This document shows, in pieces, positions 61,254 to 64,000 of a stretch of DNA of 64,000 bases. How positions within the stretch are numbered: the first letter of the stretch is position 1; each line of letters starts with the position of its first letter. The translations under genes were made by a program, and so were the position numbers. The stretch is taken from positions 744,001-808,000 of the forward strand of contig NZ_OX638201.1 of assembly GCF_951805225.1 (NCBI RefSeq), written 5' to 3'. The notes beneath the pieces are model-generated. The model ran no database searches. It was not told the origin of the DNA and worked only from the letters and a program-made list of their open reading frames with translations. The stretch is from an uncultured Flavobacterium sp. (GTDB taxonomy: Bacteria; Bacteroidota; Bacteroidia; Flavobacteriales; Flavobacteriaceae).

Positions 61254-63470
61254 ATGTTTAAAAACGTTAAAACAATTGTTGTTTTACTTTTGCTAGGCTC
61301 TTTCGGTGTAAATGCACAGAATAAAGTTCCGGTTTATCTAGATGATAAAAAGTCAATTAATGAACGTGTAGAAGATGCGCTTTCTAAAATGACAACCGAT
61401 GAAAAAATCGCCATGATTCATGCGCAATCAAAATTTAGTTCACCTGGTGTACCACGTTTGGGAATTCCTGAAAACTGGATGACTGATGGTCCACACGGAA
61501 TTCGAACGGAAGTTAAATGGGACGAATGGGATCAGGCTGGTTGGACAAATGATTCTTGTATTGCATTTCCGGCTTTAACAGCACTTTCTGCAACTTGGAA
61601 TAAAGAATTGTCTTCTTTATACGGAAAATCAATTGGCGAAGAAGCAAGATATCGTAATAAAAATGTATTGTTAGGACCTGGAGTTAATATCTACAGAAGC
61701 CCATTAAACGGTCGTAACTTCGAATATATGGGAGAGGATCCTTTCCTAACTTCAAAAATGGTGGTTCCTTATATTAAAGGAGTACAATCAAATGGAGTTG
61801 CAGCTTGTGTAAAACATTTCGCTTTAAACAATCAGGAAACTGGTCGTAACTCTGTAAACGTAATTGTTGATGATCGTGCTTTGTACGAGATTTATTTACC
61901 AGCTTTTAAAGCTGCTGTGCAAGAAGGTGATGCGTGGGCAATTATGGGAGCATATAATAGATATAAAGGACAACATTGTTGCCATAATGAGTATTTATTG
62001 AATGATATTCTTCGCGGAGAATGGGGCTTCAAAGGTGTTGTAGTTTCAGATTGGGGAGGAGTTCATGATACAAAACAAGCGATTCACAATGGTTTGGATA
62101 TGGAATTTGGTTCTTGGACAAACGGGCTTTCTTGGGGAACAAGCAATGCTTATGACAACTATTATTTAGCAAAACCATATTCGACTATGATTGCTAAAGG
62201 TGAAATTGGAACTAAAGAATTAGACGAAAAAGTACGTCGTATTTTACGTTTATCGTTCTTGACTACAATGGATAGAAACAGACCTTTTGGATCTTTTGGA
62301 ACGGCTGAACATGCTCAGGCAGGTTTAAAAATTGCTGAAGAAGGAATTGTATTGCTTCAAAACAAAAACAATATTTTGCCAATTGATCTTTCTAAAACTA
62401 AGAAAATTGCAGTTATTGGAGAAAATGCTATTAAAATGATGACAGTTGGTGGAGGAAGTTCTTCGCTTAAAGCAAGATACGAAATTACTCCGCTTGAAGG
62501 TTTAAAGAAAAGAATTGGAAATCAAGCTGAAATCGTTTACGCTCGTGGTTATGTTGGAGATCCAACAAGTAACTATAATGGAGTAGTGGCAAAAGTAAGT
62601 TTAGAAGACAAACGTTCTCCTGCTGAATTGACTGCAGAAGCTTTAAAAGTAGCTAAAGATGCTGATATTGTTCTTTTTATTGGAGGAACAAACAAAAGCG
62701 ATAAACAAGACGCTGAAGGATTTGATCGTGAGCAATTAGGACTTTCATATGGTCAGGATCAGTTGATTAATGAATTGACTAAAGTAAATAAAAATATAGT
62801 TTTTGTAAATATCTCAGGAAACGCTGTGGCTATGCCGTGGGTTAAGGAAGTTCCGGGCATTGTACAAGGTTGGTTTTTAGGTACAGAAGCTGGAAATGCT
62901 TTGGCTGCTGTTTTGGTTGGTGATGTTAACCCTTCCGGGAAATTATCTTTTACTTTTCCTGTAAAATTATCTGATAACGGAGCACACGCATTAGGAGATT
63001 TTCCTGGTGGAGATGAGGTAACTTACAAAGAAAGCATTTTTGTTGGATACCGTTGGGCAGATAAACAAAAAGCAAAACCATTATTCTCTTTTGGACACGG
63101 TTTAAGCTACACTACTTTTGAATACGGAAAAGTAACAGCAGATAAAAAACAAATGTCGGCTGGAGATCAGATTACGTTCTCTGTGAAAGTTAAAAACACT
63201 GGAAAACGTGAAGGTTCTGAGGTTGCTCAGCTTTACATAAGTGATTTAAAATCATCATTGCCACGTCCGATAAAAGAATTAAAGGGTTTTGAGAAAATTT
63301 CGCTTAAAGCGGGAGAAGAAAAAACAATAACTTTTACAATTGACAAAACAGCTTTAAGCTTTTTTGATGATAAAAAACACGACTGGGTTGCTGAACCTGG
63401 AGACTTTGAAGCAATTATTGGTGCATCGTCTACAGACATAAAATCTAAAGTGGGCTTCTCACTTAAATAG
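61254..63470 (+). CDS. bglX: Secreted GH3 beta-glucosidase
   Basis: 738 residues. Signal peptide MFKNVKTIVVLLLLGSFGVNAQ. GH3 N-terminal barrel with PRLGIPENWMTDGPHGIR, KNVLLGPGVNIYRSPLNGRNFEYMGEDPFL, and nucleophile Asp266 in VVVSDWGGVHD; GH3 C-terminal domain (AEEGIVLLQNKNNILPI, GGTNKSDKQDAEGFDREQL, GWFLGTEAGNALAAVLVGDVNPSGKLSFTFP), then a fibronectin III-like domain (SEVAQLYISD...FEAIIGASS). Removes terminal glucose from beta-linked oligosaccharides in the periplasm. The regulator 200 bases upstream and the partial gene downstream suggest a small carbohydrate locus. Confidence 0.93.
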   Translation: MFKNVKTIVVLLLLGSFGVNAQNKVPVYLDDKKSINERVEDALSKMTTDEKIAMIHAQSKFSSPGVPRLGIPENWMTDGPHGIRTEVKWDEWDQAGWTNDSCIAFPALTALSATWNKELSSLYGKSIGEEARYRNKNVLLGPGVNIYRSPLNGRNFEYMGEDPFLTSKMVVPYIKGVQSNGVAACVKHFALNNQETGRNSVNVIVDDRALYEIYLPAFKAAVQEGDAWAIMGAYNRYKGQHCCHNEYLLNDILRGEWGFKGVVVSDWGGVHDTKQAIHNGLDMEFGSWTNGLSWGTSNAYDNYYLAKPYSTMIAKGEIGTKELDEKVRRILRLSFLTTMDRNRPFGSFGTAEHAQAGLKIAEEGIVLLQNKNNILPIDLSKTKKIAVIGENAIKMMTVGGGSSSLKARYEITPLEGLKKRIGNQAEIVYARGYVGDPTSNYNGVVAKVSLEDKRSPAELTAEALKVAKDADIVLFIGGTNKSDKQDAEGFDREQLGLSYGQDQLINELTKVNKNIVFVNISGNAVAMPWVKEVPGIVQGWFLGTEAGNALAAVLVGDVNPSGKLSFTFPVKLSDNGAHALGDFPGGDEVTYKESIFVGYRWADKQKAKPLFSFGHGLSYTTFEYGKVTADKKQMSAGDQITFSVKVKNTGKREGSEVAQLYISDLKSSLPRPIKELKGFEKISLKAGEEKTITFTIDKTALSFFDDKKHDWVAEPGDFEAIIGASSTDIKSKVGFSLK

Positions 63471-63499
63471 TTTTTATTATTTCTAAATTGGTTGGTTGT

Positions 63500-63536
63500 A
63501 AAGCTGCAATTGTAAAAAGTTGCAGCTTTGCTTTTT
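63500..63536 (+). terminator. bglX terminator
   Basis: AAAGCTGCAA (63500-63509) and TTGCAGCTTT (63520-63529), then T-rich. Confidence 0.75.
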
Positions 63537-63546
63537 AAACTTTTTT

Positions 63547-63654
63547 ACCATTAAAATATTAAGTTAATTAAGCTTTGTGTTTACTAAACTTAAAATTGGT
63601 TTTCTTATTAAGAAAGTTAAGCATTTTACTTAATTAACTTAATATCTTAATGGT
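63547..63654. repeat. Long inverted repeat between bglX and the next gene
   Basis: 26-base arms with one mismatch: 63547-63572, beginning ACCATTAAAATATTAAGT, and 63629-63654, ending TATCTTAATGGT. The centre is 56 bases of A/T. A short related sequence (CTTAATAGCTTAATGGT) lies at 24839-24855. Confidence 0.75.
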
Positions 63655-63670
63655 TCAAAAACAAAAAAAT

Positions 63671-64000
63671 ATGAAAAAAATTATGCTAAGTGCTTTGGTT
63701 TTGTTTTTAGCACAAAACCTTTCGGCGCAGACCTTAAATAAAATGCAATGGTTTAATGAACCTGAAAAATGGGAAATTAAGAACAATGCTTTGATTATGA
63801 ATGTTACTGCAAATAGTGATTATTGGCGTATTTCGCATTACGGTTTCACGGTTGACGATGCACCATTTTATTACGCAACTTATGGTGGAGAATTTGAAGC
63901 CAAAGTAAAATTAACGGGTAATTATATCGCTCGTTTTGACCAAATGGGATTAATGCTTCGTATTGACGAGAAAAATTACATTAAAACCGGAGTTGAATTT
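63671..64000 (+). CDS. DUF1349-like secreted protein, N-terminal part (runs off the window)
   Basis: 110 codons are present from the ATG at 63671. Signal peptide MKKIMLSALVLFLAQNLSAQ, then MQWFNEPEKWEIKNNALIMN, SDYWRISHYGFTVDDAPFYYATYGGEFEAKVKLTG and FDQMGLMLRIDEKNYIKTGVEF, the beta-sandwich pattern of DUF1349 (related to concanavalin-like domains). Likely extracellular. Probable partner of the GH3 gene in the same direction. Confidence 0.8.
   Translation, partial: MKKIMLSALVLFLAQNLSAQTLNKMQWFNEPEKWEIKNNALIMNVTANSDYWRISHYGFTVDDAPFYYATYGGEFEAKVKLTGNYIARFDQMGLMLRIDEKNYIKTGVEF

Overview
The window is AT-rich bacterial DNA from a member of the Bacteroidota, most likely the genus Flavobacterium or a close relative. 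Evidence: many promoters of the Bacteroidota type (TTTG, about 19 bases, TAnnTTTG), a type IX secretion (T9SS) C-terminal tail on a pectate lyase, a bacillithiol-type YtxJ protein, acylated-ornithine arginine biosynthesis with an ArgF'-type transcarbamylase, a DUF6377 regulator beside carbohydrate genes, and families of palindromic intergenic repeats. I see no rRNA, tRNA, CRISPR array, insertion sequence or phage.

Layout. 1-8.3 kb: housekeeping and envelope genes (Gfo/Idh oxidoreductase fragment, pcm, Fic/XRE protein, lipoprotein, smpB, VF530-type protein, DUF3575 protein, GNAT and aldose-epimerase pair, secreted M1 peptidase). 8.7-20.97 kb: one long same-strand arginine and proline cluster: leader region, N-acyltransferase, argG, a lipoprotein gene, argC, argD, proA, proB, a GxxExxY gene flanked by inverted repeats, argF', argB, argE, argH, terminator. 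It covers the steps from glutamate to arginine through acylated ornithine and acylated citrulline (deacylation by ArgE after carbamoylation), plus the first two steps of proline synthesis. 21-30.2 kb: pectate lyase, two DUF2157-like membrane proteins, ytxJ, clpB, a 39-residue membrane peptide, DUF808 protein, lipoprotein. 30.3-36.5 kb: three small genes of unknown role, then aguB and aguA (agmatine to putrescine) separated by an OmpA protein and a choice-of-anchor I lipoprotein. 36.5-45.6 kb: repeat block, fahA diverging from glyA, miaE, guaC, a GNAT, hypothetical proteins, a lipoprotein pseudogene with two in-frame stops, a pentapeptide-repeat protein. 45.8-55.9 kb: aspA, a large repeat nest, a BamA/TamA-like barrel, a two-component system followed by a UspA-like protein and a bestrophin, then a MocR-type regulator diverging from an EamA permease. 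56.4-64 kb: acyl-CoA dehydrogenase, CHMI isomerase, DUF6377 regulator, GH3 beta-glucosidase and the start of a DUF1349-like secreted protein.

The most unusual items are (i) a 550-base unit inside the arginine cluster, in which a small GxxExxY protein with a PD-(D/E)XK-like D...ExK pattern is bracketed by 45-base inverted repeats whose relatives occur alone elsewhere in the window; (ii) the leader of the arginine cluster, with a possible 28-codon leader peptide carrying two rare CGG arginine codons and four segments able to form mutually exclusive hairpins; and (iii) several families of long nested palindromes that fill almost every long intergenic gap.

All calls come from reading the sequence and recalling protein families; no searches were run.
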